Positions 62,327 through 64,000 of a DNA stretch of 64,000 nt are shown here, in pieces. A model generated the notes under the pieces. That model was not told the DNA's origin and did not search any database. It saw only the letters and a program-made list of their open reading frames with translations. This stretch comes from Oscillospiraceae bacterium. Lineage in GTDB: Bacteria > Bacillota > Clostridia > Oscillospirales > Ruminococcaceae. Each line of letters starts with the position of its first letter. Position 1 is the stretch's first letter. The stretch is taken from positions 62,001-126,000 of the forward strand of contig JAFUWN010000005.1 in the NCBI GenBank assembly GCA_017483465.1. The letters run 5' to 3'. The position numbers and the translations under genes were made by a program.

Positions 62327-64000
62327 TTATTTTTGCTGGTTCATTGCCGCAAGCAGACTCCGAAGTCTGATCTTTGCGGCTCCTAAATTCGTAATCTCAT
62401 CAATCTTTAACTGCGTGTACAGCTTCCCTGATGATTCCAGTATGCTCCGGACTTCATCTGTTGTAATCGCATCAATGCCGCATCCAAATGATACCAGCTG
62501 CACTAACTGCATATCCGGCTGTGTTGTCACATACTGTGCTGCCCTGTATAATCTGCTGTGATACGTCCATTGATTATATACATGCAAGTGCGGCATTTTT
62601 CCCATTGGTGCAACACTTTCTTCTGAAATTACAGCTAATCCCAGACTTGTAATCAGTTTGTGAATGCCGTGATTAATCTCTTTATCCAGATGATACGGCC
62701 TTCCGGCAAGTACAATAATCTTTCTGCCCTCGGCTCTGGCCTGTGAAATAATCTCTTTCGCTTTTGAAGTCAATTCTTTCCGGAAATCTTCCAGTGCTGC
62801 ATAGGCCGCATCTACTGCTGCCGGTATCTGCTTCTGTACACCGTATTTTTCCAGTACTTTCCTCATAACCTGAATCACATTCTTACGGCTGTTGATATCC
62901 AGATACGGATAACAGAAATTCTCATTATTCAGGCCGCTGTGATTGGCTTTCATCAGTTCCGGATAATAGGCTACTACCGGACAGTTAAACCTGTTATCCG
63001 TGTCCGGCTCGCCTAAATTATAGGTCATGCACGGCCAGAAAATAAAATCTGCTTTCTTCTGCAATAATGCTTCTATATGCCCGTGGGCAATCTTGGCCGG
63101 ATAACATACCGTATCAGACGGAATAGTATGCTGTCCGCTGAAATACATCTTCCGGTCACTCTCGCCTGAAATCACAACTTCAAATCCCAGGTTCGTGAAC
63201 AGCGTGTGCCAGAACGGCAGCAATTCATAAAAATTCAGTACCATCGGCAGACCAATTACAGCTTTCTTTCTGACCGGCTTTCTCTGAATGATCTCCATCA
63301 GCCTGTCATATTTATAATTATATAAATCCGGAACTTCTGTTTCTCTCCGGATGCCTGCACCCTTTTCACACCGGTTTCCTGATACAAACCGGCCGCCGTC
63401 AGAGAATCTGATCACATTCAGCAGACAGTTTGCCGTACATCCTCCGCAGCGAATATTTTTAGAAGTGTAAGAAAAATTCTCCAGTGCTTCCGGCGAAATT
63501 AAACTCGTTTCGCCGTTTTCTTCCTGCTGTTCCTTGGCATACAAGGCCGCCCCGAATGCTCCCATCAGTCCGGAAATCGCCGGACGAATCACATTCCGGC
63601 CGATTTCACGCTCGAAACATCTTAATACTGCATCATTCAGGAACGTTCCGCCCTGTACGACAATATTCTTTCCCAGTTCCTCCACACTTTTGGCTCTGAT
63701 GACCTTATAAATTGCATTCTTGATAATAGAAGCTGACAACCCTGCCGAAATATCTTCGACTGTTGCTCCGTCTTTCTGTGCCTGCTTGACACTGCTGTTC
63801 ATAAATACCGTACATCTGGAACCCAGCTCCACAGGCTTTTCCGCAAATAAGCCCATCTGCGAAAATTCACCGATATCATAGCCCAGTGCCATCGCAAATG
63901 TCTGGATAAACGATCCGCACCCAGAAGAGCACGCTTCGTTCAGCATGATACTGTCAATCGCTCCGTTCTTGATCTTGAAACACTTGATGTCCTGTCCGCC
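62327..64000 (-). CDS. Acyl-CoA dehydratase activase, N-terminus beyond the window
   Basis: About 557 codons remain open to the right edge. The visible sequence has GGQDIKCFKIKNGAIDSIML, NEACSSGCGSFIQTFAMALG (BadF/BcrA-type cluster loop with the activase cysteines) and NIVVQGGTFLNDAVLRCFER. A DUF2229-like region follows (GLPMVLNFYELLPFWHTLFT, PSDTVCYPAKIAHGH). Activases of this ASKHA fold use ATP to fire electrons into 2-hydroxyacyl-CoA dehydratases. Relatives of unknown substrate are widespread in gut Clostridia. Confidence 0.8.
   Translation of the reverse strand, partial: GGQDIKCFKIKNGAIDSIMLNEACSSGCGSFIQTFAMALGYDIGEFSQMGLFAEKPVELGSRCTVFMNSSVKQAQKDGATVEDISAGLSASIIKNAIYKVIRAKSVEELGKNIVVQGGTFLNDAVLRCFEREIGRNVIRPAISGLMGAFGAALYAKEQQEENGETSLISPEALENFSYTSKNIRCGGCTANCLLNVIRFSDGGRFVSGNRCEKGAGIRRETEVPDLYNYKYDRLMEIIQRKPVRKKAVIGLPMVLNFYELLPFWHTLFTNLGFEVVISGESDRKMYFSGQHTIPSDTVCYPAKIAHGHIEALLQKKADFIFWPCMTYNLGEPDTDNRFNCPVVAYYPELMKANHSGLNNENFCYPYLDINSRKNVIQVMRKVLEKYGVQKQIPAAVDAAYAALEDFRKELTSKAKEIISQARAEGRKIIVLAGRPYHLDKEINHGIHKLITSLGLAVISEESVAPMGKMPHLHVYNQWTYHSRLYRAAQYVTTQPDMQLVQLVSFGCGIDAITTDEVRSILESSGKLYTQLKIDEITNLGAAKIRLRSLLAAMNQQK

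Overview
The window is a replication-origin region from a low-to-mid GC member of the Clostridia. It is most like Ruminococcus or a close Oscillospiraceae relative. The gene order rpmH-rnpA-yidD-yidC-jag-mnmE-mnmG-rsmG-noc-soj-parB to the left of dnaA, and dnaA-dnaN-rlbA-recF-gyrB-gyrA to its right, is the classic Firmicutes origin layout. Sporulation genes (spoIID, ytaF, spoVS) and a secreted dockerin protein point to a spore-forming, cellulosome- or amylosome-type gut anaerobe. The species cannot be fixed from sequence alone.

Left arm (1-20.1 kb). Most genes are on the minus strand, pointing away from the origin: a partial citrate synthase, an O-acetylhomoserine sulfhydrylase-like enzyme, ytaF, serS, two ParB-family genes (parB and a noc-like paralogue) flanking soj, rsmG, three small genes of the kind often found with toxin-immunity loci, mnmG, mnmE, jag, yidC, yidD, rnpA and rpmH. 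Lagging-strand exceptions are spoIID, a SUKH-like gene and birA. Eleven identical 16-bp parS palindromes lie between 4.07 and 13.43 kb, most of them in gene junctions and often directly ahead of a ribosome-binding site.

Origin (20.1-28.4 kb). About 1.5 kb lies between rpmH and dnaA, with three 155-bp tandem repeats. The 676-bp dnaA-dnaN gap is packed with 21 copies of TTCAACA (both strands) and ends in two tandem boxes, a C-run, a TAC-repeat DnaA-trio and an AT-rich stretch, the same architecture as the Bacillus subtilis unwinding region. The box sequence TTTTCAACA departs from the usual TTATCCACA. Further box-like motifs sit ahead of rlbA and around gyrB.

Right arm (28.4-44.8 kb). Plus-strand genes: a dockerin protein and a YcxB-like membrane protein inserted between gyrB and gyrA, a metallophosphoesterase, CCA-adding enzyme, PhoB/PhoR-type two-component pair, a small membrane protein with an HTH regulator, cysS, two cyclophilin-type proteins, murA, a YycJ-type hydrolase, rlmH and a radical SAM protein.

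Phage-derived module (44.96-51.73 kb). Terminase small and large subunits, portal, capsid, protease, connectors and a hub-like protein form a compact, translationally coupled operon. It has no integrase, tail tube, tape measure, lysis or replication genes, and it closes with a strong terminator. This is the most unusual block in the window.

Lagging-strand block (51.8-64 kb). From spoVS onward all genes are on the minus strand: ymdB, a membrane acyltransferase-like protein, an LRR protein, a CYTH protein, a thioesterase, two small enzymes or hypotheticals, a GH3 lipoprotein, proS, and a two-ORF 2-hydroxyacyl-CoA dehydratase activase system that runs off the right end.

Silent-site composition changes across the origin. 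Leading-strand genes end codons mostly in C/T and lagging-strand genes mostly in A/G, which is opposite to the usual Firmicutes skew.
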